A DNA stretch of 8,828 nt from Fibrobacter sp. (GCA_017520105.1 JAFWRL010000311.1:1-8828), one strand, 5' to 3'. Counted from the first letter of the stretch, positions 1-7,561 are shown. Made by a program: numbers and translations. Notes: generated from the letters alone by a model not told the origin.

Positions 1-226
1 GGAAACTCCGATCGGTTACATGCCGAAGGACGGCGCCATCAATACTGAAGGCCTCGCTGACTACTATAAGGAAACTCTCCCGGAAATCACGAAGGTTGAC
101 GTGGAAGGCTGGAAGAAGGAACTCGCTGACGTTAAGGAAAACCACTATCCGAAGTTCGGCAAGCACCTCCCGAAGGAACTCTCCGAAATCATCGACATGA
201 TCCAGGATCGCCTCAATAAGGCATAA
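1..226 (+). CDS. pckG: Phosphoenolpyruvate carboxykinase (GTP), C-terminal fragment
   Basis: Partial gene: the reading frame is open from base 2 and ends in TAA at 224-226, so only about the last 74 residues are visible. The fragment begins E-T-P-I-G-Y-M-P-K and continues with a mostly helical tail ending DMIQDRLNKA. This matches the end of GTP-dependent PEP carboxykinases (vertebrate enzymes have TPIGYIPK, then an acidic helix, then a final ALKQRI-type helix). It does not resemble the ATP-type enzyme. The active site lies upstream and cannot be checked. The enzyme interconverts oxaloacetate and PEP with GTP/GDP in the cytosol. In Fibrobacter it is expected to run in the carboxylating direction, feeding CO2 into the reductive route to succinate (known biology, not visible here). 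Codon choice is strongly biased (AAG, CTC, GAA), as in a highly expressed gene. A terminator follows at 272. Confidence 0.88.
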   Translation, partial: ETPIGYMPKDGAINTEGLADYYKETLPEITKVDVEGWKKELADVKENHYPKFGKHLPKELSEIIDMIQDRLNKA

Positions 227-271
227 TGAGTTTGTGCTCGTCAGAGCGCAACGCATAATCCTTTAAAAATG

Positions 272-304
272 CCCTTGCGATGAAAGTCGCAAGGGTGTTT
301 TTTT
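272..304 (+). terminator. Rho-independent terminator of pckG
   Basis: A perfect 9-bp stem (CCCTTGCGA at 272-280 and TCGCAAGGG at 287-295) closes a 6-base loop, followed by TG and a run of seven T (298-304). It starts 46 bases after the pckG stop codon and separates pckG from the next gene. Confidence 0.93.
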
Positions 305-361
305 ACTTTATGTATGTTTTTTTTTTACAAAGTTGCGCATAAATAAATTATATTATGCACT

Positions 362-1834
362 ATGATGAATAAAATTTTATTATCAATCCTTGTTTCGTGT
401 GCAACTTCGTTTGCCCAATTCTATTATACTCCTACGGCACAAGAAAGTGATAATCCGTTAAATGCGGATAAAGCTTCTTCTGCAGAACAAGAAAGCTGCA
501 CGGCTGACTTGGCGGAACTCTCGCTGCAAAAGCGAACCCTCGCAAAAAAATTCGGCGAATGCGCCGACAAAAAAGGTGAGTATTCGGTAAGCATTCTGTT
601 TTTCACGGTGGCAAAGGGTGAATCCGGCATCGAAGAAGAGGCTCAGTGCTTTAGAGAGTACATGGACATTTTAAAGCCTCTCGCGACATGCGTCAAGACA
701 AATCATTCCAATCTGTCGCTCTTTTCTATAGATGAACGAAATTCCTATCTGTATTTTTGGGCGTCAAAGATGAACGAACCCATGGCGTTTAACGAATTGA
801 TTGCGTATATGCTTCATTACAAGCAAATTCAAGAACAAGAAAAAGATAAACAAGTTTTGGATCAGTTTAACACTTTTGACGAAGAGTTGTCGCTTCGCAA
901 CGTGTCGCTTGAATTTATGGAAAAGAAAATTGCCGAGGCGAACGGCTCTCGCGAAGACAAGGACTTGTTGAGGCTTTATTTCAAGTACCTCAAGGCAAAA
1001 TACGATTGGCGCTTCCGTTGTGAAATCAAGCCTGCGTTCAAATGCGATACCACTTGGCTTGGCGAAGAAAAAAATGCATTCTTGAAAAAATATCCAGAAT
1101 CGGATTATCGTGAATTTGTTGAAACTCAGATGCCTGGCTTTGTTGATAAAACCGCCGAAGAAAAAGATCGGGCGAAAGAGGAAAACAATCTTGTCAAGCA
1201 GAAATTGCGCGAACAGGAAATAGCCCAAAAGATTGCAGAACGCGATGTCTGGGTTGCCTTGACCGGAATCGCCATGTTTGGAATCCCTGTGATTGGAACG
1301 AGTGGCTTTGATGATAATTACGATGTCTCGAAAATGTTCGGTATTGCGCTTAGGGCTAGTTATCGTAGGGCATTTTTCCAGTACCAGTATAATTTTGCGC
1401 CGGGAGACAACAATAAGGGCGGTTCCATTTCCCAAAAATCCTATTCTTTGCTGGGCGGTGTCGCGATTGGCCCCAAAAAGTGGTTTACGATAGATTTGTT
1501 GTTCGGCTTGTCTTACATTGATTCTTATCCAAAGAACGAGGGGATATCTCGTGCCGACTTAGATTACAGTTCTTGGGCTCTTGCCGTTCAGGGGAACTAT
1601 TATTTCCCGATTTCGGATTCCTGGGATGTCGTTGCCTTTGCTCAGGCAAGAATGAATTACATCGAGAACCATTGCCGAAATGAATATTTGGAGCCTGATA
1701 ACTACGGTACTCGTTGCCGCGATCCCTATAACGACGGAAGCACTGGTGCTTCTTCGTGGGAAGGGATGCAGTGGACATTTAGCTTGGGTGTCGGAGTCCG
1801 TTTCTGGAAACCGAAGCCGGAATCTTGGTACTAA
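362..1834 (+). CDS. Exported protein with helical N-terminal region and predicted C-terminal outer-membrane beta-barrel
   Basis: 490 residues, family not recognised. Residues 1-19 form a signal peptide; cleavage after TSFA, before Q19, fits signal peptidase I. L-V-S-C at 10-13 also resembles a lipobox, but its hydrophobic stretch would be short. Residues 40-290 are mostly charged helix with six cysteines (46, 67, 96, 110, 220, 228), ending in a Lys/Glu-rich segment at 260-295 that could be a coiled coil. From about 297 the protein changes to alternating hydrophobic and aromatic strands (VALTGIAMFG, FGIALRASY, YSLLGGVAIG, WALAVQGNYYF, WTFSLGVGVRFW) separated by polar turns, as in a small outer-membrane barrel of roughly eight strands. 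A Cys pair (438, 452) lies in a predicted loop. There is no Shine-Dalgarno sequence; ATG at 365 is an equally good start. The next gene follows after 9 bases, so the two are probably co-transcribed. An envelope or periplasm-bridging role is inferred from layout only. Confidence 0.8.
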   Translation: MMNKILLSILVSCATSFAQFYYTPTAQESDNPLNADKASSAEQESCTADLAELSLQKRTLAKKFGECADKKGEYSVSILFFTVAKGESGIEEEAQCFREYMDILKPLATCVKTNHSNLSLFSIDERNSYLYFWASKMNEPMAFNELIAYMLHYKQIQEQEKDKQVLDQFNTFDEELSLRNVSLEFMEKKIAEANGSREDKDLLRLYFKYLKAKYDWRFRCEIKPAFKCDTTWLGEEKNAFLKKYPESDYREFVETQMPGFVDKTAEEKDRAKEENNLVKQKLREQEIAQKIAERDVWVALTGIAMFGIPVIGTSGFDDNYDVSKMFGIALRASYRRAFFQYQYNFAPGDNNKGGSISQKSYSLLGGVAIGPKKWFTIDLLFGLSYIDSYPKNEGISRADLDYSSWALAVQGNYYFPISDSWDVVAFAQARMNYIENHCRNEYLEPDNYGTRCRDPYNDGSTGASSWEGMQWTFSLGVGVRFWKPKPESWY

Positions 1835-1838
1835 GGAG
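1833..1838 (+). promoter_or_regulatory. Ribosome binding site overlapping the upstream stop codon
   Basis: AAGGAG lies 5 bases before the ATG at 1844, and its first two bases are the last two of the TAA stop of the preceding gene. This fixes the start of the lipoprotein gene and suggests translation of the two genes is linked on one mRNA. Confidence 0.85.
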
Positions 1839-1843
1839 TTTAT

Positions 1844-2464
1844 ATGAAATTTGGAATTTACTTGTTGGCGGCGTTTTCGTTTATATTTACAAGCTGCAGT
1901 AGTCCGCGGATGGCTGTCGCCCCTCAGTGGAAAACAGCCCCCGAGCGGTTTACGGTAATTATTTCTGAACCGTACGTTGCCAATTCCGATGATGTCACGG
2001 ATGACTTTGGCGATGCTGATGTCTTTAAGCAGTGGGCGGCTGCATATTTAGATACAGCTCTTTCGGAATATTCGAAAATACCTCATTCCGTTAAGATCGT
2101 GGATGATGCCATGTTTGTCATGTCTCCATTGCCCCTTGAAGATGGTTCTGTCGATGTTCCTTTGCCCGTAAAAGAAAAATGGGAGGAAATCCCGGGGCTT
2201 ACCATATTGGTCCATCCATTGCGCTTTTGGCGCCACGAAAGCATGTGCCATAACCGTGATGGCTGTATCGGCAATAAGAGCATAAACCTTAAAGTTCATT
2301 ATACTATAGTGTCTCTCGAAAATCCCAATGAACTTGCAGTACTTGCTCATGGTAGTGCTTATGATAAAAGTTCATTTACCTTTGCAATGACGAAAGGCAA
2401 TTGGGAAAGCGTGGTTGAGGGAATCGCCAAAAAACTTGTGGAGAAAACTCCGCTAGAAAAGTAA
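1844..2464 (+). CDS. Lipoprotein of unknown function, second gene of the 362-2464 unit
   Basis: 206 residues. The N-terminus (MKFGIYLLAA, then FSFIFTSC) is a lipoprotein signal with Cys18 as the lipidated residue, so the mature protein of about 189 residues should be membrane-anchored on the periplasmic side. The mature part appears alternately alpha and beta: a strand at FTVIISEPYV (about 44-53), a helix at VFKQWAAAYLDTALSEY (about 68-84), a strand at GLTILVHPL (about 119-127), a strand pair at SINLKVHYTIVSL (about 146-158) and ELAVLAHGSA, and a C-terminal helix WESVVEGIAKKLVEKT. This pattern recalls small envelope lipoproteins of the CsgG/LpoB type, but that is only a resemblance of layout; I do not recognise the family. 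Cys139 and Cys145 may form a disulfide. It probably works with the barrel protein encoded 9 bases upstream. Confidence 0.82.
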   Translation: MKFGIYLLAAFSFIFTSCSSPRMAVAPQWKTAPERFTVIISEPYVANSDDVTDDFGDADVFKQWAAAYLDTALSEYSKIPHSVKIVDDAMFVMSPLPLEDGSVDVPLPVKEKWEEIPGLTILVHPLRFWRHESMCHNRDGCIGNKSINLKVHYTIVSLENPNELAVLAHGSAYDKSSFTFAMTKGNWESVVEGIAKKLVEKTPLEK

Positions 2465-2503
2465 ACAACTCCTGTGCCTTTGAAAAAAATAGGAACTTTA
2501 AAA

Positions 2504-2536
2504 TCCCTGCTACCTGCGATGGTGGCGGGAATTTTT
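2504..2536. terminator. Probable bidirectional terminator between convergent genes
   Basis: TCCCTGCTACC (2504-2514) pairs with GGTGGCGGGA (2521-2530) with one bulged T and one G-T pair, around a 6-base loop. Five T follow on the + strand (2532-2536). On the other strand the complement of the A run at 2500-2503 gives four T, so it could also stop the minus-strand gene ending at 2583, although the tract is weaker that way. Confidence 0.75.
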
Positions 2537-2582
2537 GATTTAGTATGTGTTAGAATAAAGTATCTTATTCTTGTAAGCCGAT

Positions 2583-3506
2583 TTATTTACAACGTTTAGG
2601 ATCTGTTGCATCGTAGCAATTGCCAAAGCGCTTCCCGGATATGCCGGTTGTGAACGAGTCGCTTTCATCGGCACTTACGGTTTCGAACTTTGTCGTTACA
2701 TCCAAAGTATCGCTGCGTCCGTATAGGTCACTATATACAAGTTTCCAAGAAATAGTCGTGTCGCTGTAAGATTGCACCGAACCGTTGAATAATTGGAATG
2801 TTTGCGTTGAAACATCTTCTGGCAATCGATTTACAATACTTCTTGGGTAATTTGGGTCAGGATTGACCATAACACGTTGAGGTTCTACGCTACATTCTGC
2901 ATTCCAGGAATCGCCATATAAGAAGGCTGCATATCCATGATTGTAGTTAAAGTCTTTGTCTTTCCATAAAAAATCTTTTGGAAGTCCTATGGATTCAATC
3001 GTATATTTTGATGAAAATTGGAAAATCTGGGCACACATGTTGCCAGGAAGGATGGATAATGCTTTCTTTACAGCCTCCTTGTCGAGCTCAGGAATTTTAG
3101 CAACGGGCATGTAATTGACAATCGCGTTTTCACCAAAGTTTATGTCCTTGTAGGTCGTGTCGTAAATGGTATCCTTGTAACCAGCGCATTTTACGCGTTT
3201 GTTATCAGCGTCAACGCAATGCCTTATTACATATGTACAACCATTTATACATGTTTCATGGTAACAACTAAAGCTCGTATTTGAAATACTGCAATCGCCC
3301 TCCTTCCATACCGTTGTATCGCCCTTAAAATTCAGGGCTCGATATAAAATCACATTCCTATGAAGAATGCTGTCTTTGATGGAGGCCGTGTCGGGGGCTT
3401 TAGGCTCTTCTATGGCGCTTGAAACGCTTGTGCCGTTTGAACAAGCCAGCAACGAAAACGTTAAACCCATAAGTCCCGAAAATGCAATTCTGTAAGACGG
3501 CTTCAT
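2583..3506 (-). CDS. Cysteine-rich lipoprotein of unknown function
   Basis: 307 residues. The N-terminus MKPSYRIAFS ... FSLLAC is a lipoprotein signal with lipobox LLAC and Cys22 as the lipidated residue, followed by a Ser/Thr/Pro-containing stretch (about 23-45) that looks like a flexible spacer. Ten further cysteines lie in the mature protein. Six cluster at residues 72-107 (72, 81, 86, 90, 97, 107); the others are 158, 205, 297 and 306, the last pair in the tail GNCYDATDPKRCK. The even number suggests up to five disulfides and an extracytoplasmic fold. Asp/Thr-rich YKDTIYDTTY follows the cluster. The start is supported by GGGAG at 3512-3516, five bases before the ATG. It stands alone, convergent with the lipoprotein ending at 2464 and divergent from the FISUMP gene. 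No FISUMP motif (GWHLP, FSALPAG) is present, and I do not recognise the family. Confidence 0.8.
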   Translation of the reverse strand: MKPSYRIAFSGLMGLTFSLLACSNGTSVSSAIEEPKAPDTASIKDSILHRNVILYRALNFKGDTTVWKEGDCSISNTSFSCYHETCINGCTYVIRHCVDADNKRVKCAGYKDTIYDTTYKDINFGENAIVNYMPVAKIPELDKEAVKKALSILPGNMCAQIFQFSSKYTIESIGLPKDFLWKDKDFNYNHGYAAFLYGDSWNAECSVEPQRVMVNPDPNYPRSIVNRLPEDVSTQTFQLFNGSVQSYSDTTISWKLVYSDLYGRSDTLDVTTKFETVSADESDSFTTGISGKRFGNCYDATDPKRCK

Positions 3507-3824
3507 TTTTACTCCCGCACGATGTGACGCAGCGCAAATTTTTGAAATTGTTTTTTTAGAGGTGACCTATATAAAAATACTTGGATTATCTCGTTTTTTT
3601 GTGCGTTTGCAAGCATAAATTTGAAAAAATCGGCTGAAAATTGGACTATATAGAACAAAGTGTATTATATAGAAACTGGCTGCATTGCCGTAACGGTATC
3701 AGTATACCATTCTACAAGAAAAAGTGTATATTTCAACTGAGCTGGGAATGAACATGAGTGTTCTTGGACCTCTAATAAAAATGCAAGTCCAGCTTGTGAG
3801 GAAACTTCTTTTATTGGTAAGTAT
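3507..3824. other. Divergent intergenic region (318 bases)
   Basis: AT-rich region between two divergent lipoprotein genes. On the minus strand it holds the GGGAG ribosome site at 3512-3516. On the plus strand TTGGAC (3641-3646) and TATTAT (3663-3668) lie 16 bases apart and could be a weak promoter for the FISUMP gene; only three of six bases of the first box fit the consensus. That would leave a leader of about 150 bases with a short hairpin (GGTAT/ATACC around CAGT, about 3697-3710). No Shine-Dalgarno sequence sits at normal distance from the ATG at 3825; GAGG at about 3798 is too far upstream. The FISUMP frame is open upstream from 3741, and beyond one stop codon back to 3654. I see no separate gene here. 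Confidence 0.45.
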
Positions 3825-5231
3825 ATGGGGAAAAGATTTATAGTTTCGGTTGGCCTTGCGCTTATCTTTGCGGCCTGTGATGATTCGTCAAGCGTTGCGC
3901 CGGAGTCCGGTAGCGAGGTTGTTAAATCAAGCAGTAGCGAGGCTGCTAAGTCGAGTAGCAGCAAGGCTGTTAAATCGAGTAGCAGCGAGGCTGTTCAATC
4001 AAGTAGCAGTGCGGATCCCTTGCCAGGTACCGTATTGACGGACGAACGAGATGGCCAGACCTACAAGATTGTGAAAATCGGTGACCAGACTTGGATGGCC
4101 GAAAACTTGAACTATAAAACGGAAAGTAGTTTCTGCTATAACGATTCGACCGAGTACTGCGAAACGTATGGCCGCCTCTACACTTGGGCCGCGGCGGTCG
4201 GGAAAACAGAAAAGGAATGCGGCAGCAGTTTATGTGGCCTGCCCAGAAGAAACGTGCAAGGGGTATGCCCTGACGGCTGGCATCTGCCATCGCACGAAGA
4301 AATTGATGACTTTGTCTACACTGTGGGAAAATTTCCACTTGTAACCGCTATAATCAAGTCGCGGACCGGGTGGGACGATGGGTCGAACGGTACGGACGAT
4401 TATGGCTTTTCCGCACTGCCTGCGGGTTTTCGCAATATTGTAGGGGGATATGCCGGCAAAAACAGTACCTACTTCTGGATGGCTGAAGAGGACCGTCAAG
4501 AAACGGCTTATAAGATGGGCGTGATTGATGGCGATCCAACGGCTACTTGGGGAAGTGATAACAAGAAACTCGCGTTCTCTGTACGTTGCATCAAGGACAA
4601 GGAACTGACTTTGAAGGATTGGAGCTGGGATGTGCCGAAGGATGTCCGTCTGAATCCGGATGTTGCATACGACAGCGTTAAGGATTCTCGCGATGGCAAT
4701 GTTTACAAGACTGTAAAAATAGGTGACAAGGTCTGGATGGCCCAAAATCTGAATTATGCCGACAGCGTGAAAACCCCTAGCTTGAAAGGCGCAAGTTGGT
4801 GCATTGACTATGATACTGCCAACTGTAATGTGGCTGGACGCCTCTACTATTGGGAGGCCGCCGTGCAGGGCGCTTGCCTTGACGGTTGGCATTTGCCGAC
4901 AAAAGAGGAGTGGAGCGCATTGATTGATATCCTTGGGGGCGCTGTGTCGGCGGGTAAACGTCTCAAGTCCATCACCGGCTGGGATAAAAACGGCAACGGC
5001 GTTGACGATTTCGGCTTCTCAGCTTTACCGGCAGGGAAGGCTTCTTCTGCGCCTTTTTATGGATTGTCATTCAGAGATGATGGCGTGGGGACTCTTTTTT
5101 GGAGTTCTACAGAAGGCGATGACGTCGGCGCATACGGTGTATCGTTGTGGAATTATTCTGATGTGGCTGATTTGGATTACTTCTTCAAAGATCTCGGGTC
5201 ATCAGTCCGTTGCGTGAAAGATTCGGAATAA
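3825..5231 (+). CDS. Lipoprotein with two FISUMP domains (Fibrobacter major paralogous domain)
   Basis: 468 residues. The signal MGKRFIVSVGLALIFAAC gives lipidated Cys18, which supports this start despite the lack of a ribosome site. Residues 20-65 are a Ser-rich spacer built from four copies of (K/Q)SSSS(E/K/A)A. Two FISUMP domains follow, at about 73-257 and 287-466, joined by a short linker containing WSWDVPKDVRLNP. Both share, in order: RDG..YK.VKIGD..WMA.NLNY, a CX7C pair (104/112 and 326/334), GRLY.W, C..GWHLP (Cys148, Cys351), GWD...G.DD.GFSALPAG, and SVRC.KD (Cys255, Cys463). Domain 1 has an extra segment with another Cys pair (132, 137) and reads FWMAEE where domain 2 has the more usual FWSSTE. 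FISUMP proteins are abundant surface or secreted proteins in Fibrobacter; their function is not established. The gene is probably monocistronic, with a terminator 31 bases downstream. Confidence 0.93.
   Translation: MGKRFIVSVGLALIFAACDDSSSVAPESGSEVVKSSSSEAAKSSSSKAVKSSSSEAVQSSSSADPLPGTVLTDERDGQTYKIVKIGDQTWMAENLNYKTESSFCYNDSTEYCETYGRLYTWAAAVGKTEKECGSSLCGLPRRNVQGVCPDGWHLPSHEEIDDFVYTVGKFPLVTAIIKSRTGWDDGSNGTDDYGFSALPAGFRNIVGGYAGKNSTYFWMAEEDRQETAYKMGVIDGDPTATWGSDNKKLAFSVRCIKDKELTLKDWSWDVPKDVRLNPDVAYDSVKDSRDGNVYKTVKIGDKVWMAQNLNYADSVKTPSLKGASWCIDYDTANCNVAGRLYYWEAAVQGACLDGWHLPTKEEWSALIDILGGAVSAGKRLKSITGWDKNGNGVDDFGFSALPAGKASSAPFYGLSFRDDGVGTLFWSSTEGDDVGAYGVSLWNYSDVADLDYFFKDLGSSVRCVKDSE
3918..4013 (+). 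repeat. Four tandem 24-base repeats encoding the Ser-rich linker
   Basis: Four in-frame 24-base units (3918-3941, 3942-3965, 3966-3989, 3990-4013) encode VVKSSSSE, AAKSSSSK, AVKSSSSE and AVQSSSSA. Units 2 and 3 are the most alike; serine codons switch among TCA, TCG, AGC and AGT, so the copies have partly diverged. The repeat sits between the lipid anchor and the first FISUMP domain and most likely acts as a flexible stalk; copy number could vary between strains. Confidence 0.9.
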
Positions 5232-5261
5232 ATTTGAAGGGAATCAAGGGTTGAAAGAAAA

Positions 5262-5293
5262 AGCCACCCGCCATTCGGCGAGTGACTTTTTTT
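5262..5293. terminator. Bidirectional terminator between FISUMP gene and glnN
   Basis: AGCCACCCGCC (5262-5272) pairs with GGCGAGTGACT (5277-5287) around the loop ATTC with two mismatches. Seven T follow on the + strand (5287-5293). On the minus strand the stem is followed by T5-C-T3 (complement of 5254-5262), so it can also end glnN transcription, whose stop codon lies about 50 bases away. The genes on either side converge. Confidence 0.85.
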
Positions 5294-5343
5294 CTTCGGC
5301 TTGATGTGATTTTTTTTTCGACGGGAGGCCGATGTTGTTCATC

Positions 5344-7464
5344 TTAGTAGATGAATAGCATTTCACGATACTTCGGGAGTGGCCACTTTTCATCGGGGAT
5401 GACGCCTTCAATCTTATCGACGATGATGCGAAGGTTTGCCATGGCGTCGAGAATCGCTTCGTGCTTGTCGCCGAGGGCGGATTCCATCTGTGCGATGGCG
5501 GCTTCGAGATCCTTTAGCTTGTCGCCGAGTTCGCGGGCGTAGCCATCGACAGCATAGAAACCCTGGGTCTTGGCCATCTCGTTGGTCTTGAGGGCGTTGC
5601 TGTAAGCGCAGAGCACCTGGGGGAGAACCACGTTCTTCGCGATGTCGAAAGCAATCTTGCCTTCGATGTGGATTCTCTTGTGGTAATCTTCCATGTTCAC
5701 TTCGTAGCGGGAATCGAGTTCGCGTTTGTTGAATACGCCGTACTTCTCGAAGAGATCGATGTTTTCCTTCTTGGCGAGGGCCTGGAGGGCTTCCATGGTG
5801 GTGCGGATGTTCGGGAGGCCGCGCTTGGCTGCTTCTTCGACCCATTCGTCGGTGTAACCGTTGCCGTTGAAGATAACGCGCTTGTGCTCCTTGACGATTT
5901 TCTGCAACAGGTTCTGCAGTTCTTCGTGGAACTTGTCTGCAGGCACGCTCTGCATCTTGTCGGCGATGATGTCGAAGGCTTCGGCAACGATGGTGCTGAG
6001 GATGACGTTCGGTTCGGAGCAGCTCTGGCTGGAACCCGGTGCACGGAATTCGAACTTGTTGCCGGTGAAGGCGAAGGGCGATGTGCGGTTACGGTCAGTA
6101 GCGTCGCGGGGGAGTGGCGGGAGCGTGTCGGAACCGAGTTTGAGGGCGCCGGCCTGCTTGCTGGACTTCGGGTCGCCCTTTTCGAGCTGGTCGATGACGT
6201 CGGCAAGCTGGTCGCCGAGGTACATGGAAATGATGGCCGGAGGAGCTTCGTTGGCGCCGAGACGGTGGTCGTTGCCGGCACTGGCAACAGCCATGCGGAG
6301 CAAGTCGGCGTGGGTATCGACAGCGTAAATCACGGCGCAGAGCGTGGTGAGGAAGATGGCGTTCTGGTGTGGATCCTTGCCCGGATTGAGGAGGTTCGTC
6401 TTTCCGTAGTTCACGGACCAGTTGTTGTGCTTGCCGGAACCGTTGATGCCAGCGAAAGGCTTTTCGTGCAACAAGCAGACGAGTCCGTGGCGTTCAGCGA
6501 CCTGGCGGAGCACTTCCATGATTTGCATGTTGTGGTCGCAGGCGAGGTTCACTTCTTCGAACATCGGAGCAAGTTCGAACTGAGCCGGGGCGACTTCGTT
6601 GTGGCGGGTCTTGGCCGGAATACCGAGTTTCCAGAGTTCCTTTTCCACATCGTTCATGAAGTTCAAGATGCGAGCCGGAATGCTACCGAAGTAATGGTCT
6701 TCCATCTGCTGGTGCTTTGCCGGGGCTGCACCGAACAAGGTGCGGCCAGCCTGGTACAAGTCCGGGCGCTGCAGGTAGAAGCGCTTGTCGATGAGGAAGT
6801 ATTCCTGTTCGGCACCGAGCGTGACGGTAACCTTCTGCGGAGCGACACCGAAGAGGCCCATCAAGCGGTCGGCGGATTTCTGCAAAGCCTGGATGGAGCG
6901 CAGGAGCGGAGTCTTCTTGTCGAGTGCCTCGCCAGTGTAGCTGCAGAACGCAGTCGGGATGCAGAGCGTGGCGCCGTTGCCGTGGCGCTTGATGAAAGCG
7001 GGAGAGGTCGGGTCCCAGGCCGTATAGCCGCGGGCTTCAAACGTAGAGCGAAGGCCACCGCTCGGGAAAGAGGATGCGTCCGGTTCGCCCACGATGAGGT
7101 TCTTGCCGCTGAATGTCATGATGGCCTTGCCGTTTTCGGGCTCCAGGAAGGAGTCGTGCTTTTCGGCGGTAGAGCCGGTCAAGGGCTGGAACCAGTGCGT
7201 AAAATGCGTAGCGCCGCGGTCGATGGCCCATTTCTTCATGGCATGGGCGACCTCGTTTGCAATAGAAGAGTCAAGCGGTGCGCCGCCTTCGATGGTGGCG
7301 AATAGCTTCTTGCAGATGTCCTTGGGGAGGTAGTTCCTCATTGCTTCTTCGTTGAAGACGTCCTCGCCATAGAACTCGAGGCTTGCTGGTGCTGCGGGCA
7401 AGGTTCCGCCAGCGTTTTCTGCGGCGATAGCCTTGATTGCTTTCATTCTGTATTCGTTGCTCAT
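5344..7464 (-). CDS. glnN: Glutamine synthetase, type III
   Basis: 706 residues, the usual size of the large type III enzymes (about 700-730) and far longer than type I or II. It makes glutamine from glutamate, ammonia and ATP in the cytosol. Landmarks in order: [20 protein letters not shown] (131-150), characteristic of this type; [10 protein letters not shown] (217-226), with metal-binding glutamates; [13 protein letters not shown] (288-300), the counterpart of the type I glutamate loop; [10 protein letters not shown] (341-350), containing the active-site histidine; [18 protein letters not shown] (459-476), the ATP and substrate region; and an alpha-helical C-terminal part (about 485-706) specific to the family. 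All key residues are present and the frame is intact. The start is set by AAGGAG at 7471-7476, six bases before the ATG. A consensus sigma-54 promoter at 7503-7519 points to nitrogen-responsive control. Codon use is strongly biased and GC-rich compared with the envelope genes around it. It appears to be monocistronic. Confidence 0.97.
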   Translation of the reverse strand: MSNEYRMKAIKAIAAENAGGTLPAAPASLEFYGEDVFNEEAMRNYLPKDICKKLFATIEGGAPLDSSIANEVAHAMKKWAIDRGATHFTHWFQPLTGSTAEKHDSFLEPENGKAIMTFSGKNLIVGEPDASSFPSGGLRSTFEARGYTAWDPTSPAFIKRHGNGATLCIPTAFCSYTGEALDKKTPLLRSIQALQKSADRLMGLFGVAPQKVTVTLGAEQEYFLIDKRFYLQRPDLYQAGRTLFGAAPAKHQQMEDHYFGSIPARILNFMNDVEKELWKLGIPAKTRHNEVAPAQFELAPMFEEVNLACDHNMQIMEVLRQVAERHGLVCLLHEKPFAGINGSGKHNNWSVNYGKTNLLNPGKDPHQNAIFLTTLCAVIYAVDTHADLLRMAVASAGNDHRLGANEAPPAIISMYLGDQLADVIDQLEKGDPKSSKQAGALKLGSDTLPPLPRDATDRNRTSPFAFTGNKFEFRAPGSSQSCSEPNVILSTIVAEAFDIIADKMQSVPADKFHEELQNLLQKIVKEHKRVIFNGNGYTDEWVEEAAKRGLPNIRTTMEALQALAKKENIDLFEKYGVFNKRELDSRYEVNMEDYHKRIHIEGKIAFDIAKNVVLPQVLCAYSNALKTNEMAKTQGFYAVDGYARELGDKLKDLEAAIAQMESALGDKHEAILDAMANLRIIVDKIEGVIPDEKWPLPKYREMLFIY

Positions 7465-7470
7465 GGCAAA

Positions 7471-7476
7471 CTCCTT
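7471..7476 (-). promoter_or_regulatory. Ribosome binding site of glnN
   Basis: AAGGAG on the minus strand, six bases before the glnN ATG. It fixes the start at 7464 and rules out the Met at residue 7 as the normal start. Confidence 0.9.
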
Positions 7477-7502
7477 ATGTTTTTGATTTTCGGTCTGCCT
7501 AG

Positions 7503-7519
7503 TGCAAAAAACGTGCCAA
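7503..7519 (-). promoter_or_regulatory. Sigma-54 (RpoN) promoter of glnN
   Basis: Read on the minus strand, TTGGCACG-TTTT-TTGCA matches the sigma-54 consensus YTGGCACGNNNNTTGCW at every defined position. The -24 GG and -12 GC dinucleotides are separated by exactly 10 bases. Transcription should start near 7492, giving a leader of about 28 bases that includes the AAGGAG site. No comparable sigma-70 promoter is visible at this position. Sigma-54 promoters need an ATP-dependent enhancer-binding activator, in line with nitrogen control of glutamine synthetase in other bacteria. Confidence 0.87.
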
Positions 7520-7522
7520 AAG

Positions 7523-7552
7523 CTTATTTTTCGAAAAAATGCTAAAAATAAG
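7523..7552. repeat. Perfect 9-bp inverted repeat upstream of the glnN promoter
   Basis: CTTATTTTT (7523-7531) and AAAAATAAG (7544-7552) are perfect inverted copies with a 12-base spacer. Relative to the expected start of glnN transcription they span about -31 to -60, immediately upstream of the -24 box, so they are not in the mRNA. They could be a protein-binding site, but in such AT-rich DNA a chance repeat is possible. Confidence 0.5.
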
Positions 7553-7561
7553 TTCTTTTGC

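Noticed and set aside
764..1435. 223-residue minus-strand open frame opposite the gene at 362
   Set aside because: The plus-strand gene has a signal peptide, coherent domain layout and a coupled downstream gene. The antisense translation has no signal, motif or ribosome site.
4230..4892. 220-residue minus-strand open frame opposite the FISUMP gene
   Set aside because: It covers the conserved FISUMP motifs on the other strand and has no features of its own.
5668..7305. 545-residue open frame on the + strand, antisense to glnN
   Set aside because: It lies wholly inside an intact, clearly conserved glnN. Its composition (Val, Glu, Gly, Phe rich, no domain motif) is what the biased codon use of a highly expressed gene gives on the opposite strand, and no ribosome site or promoter serves it.
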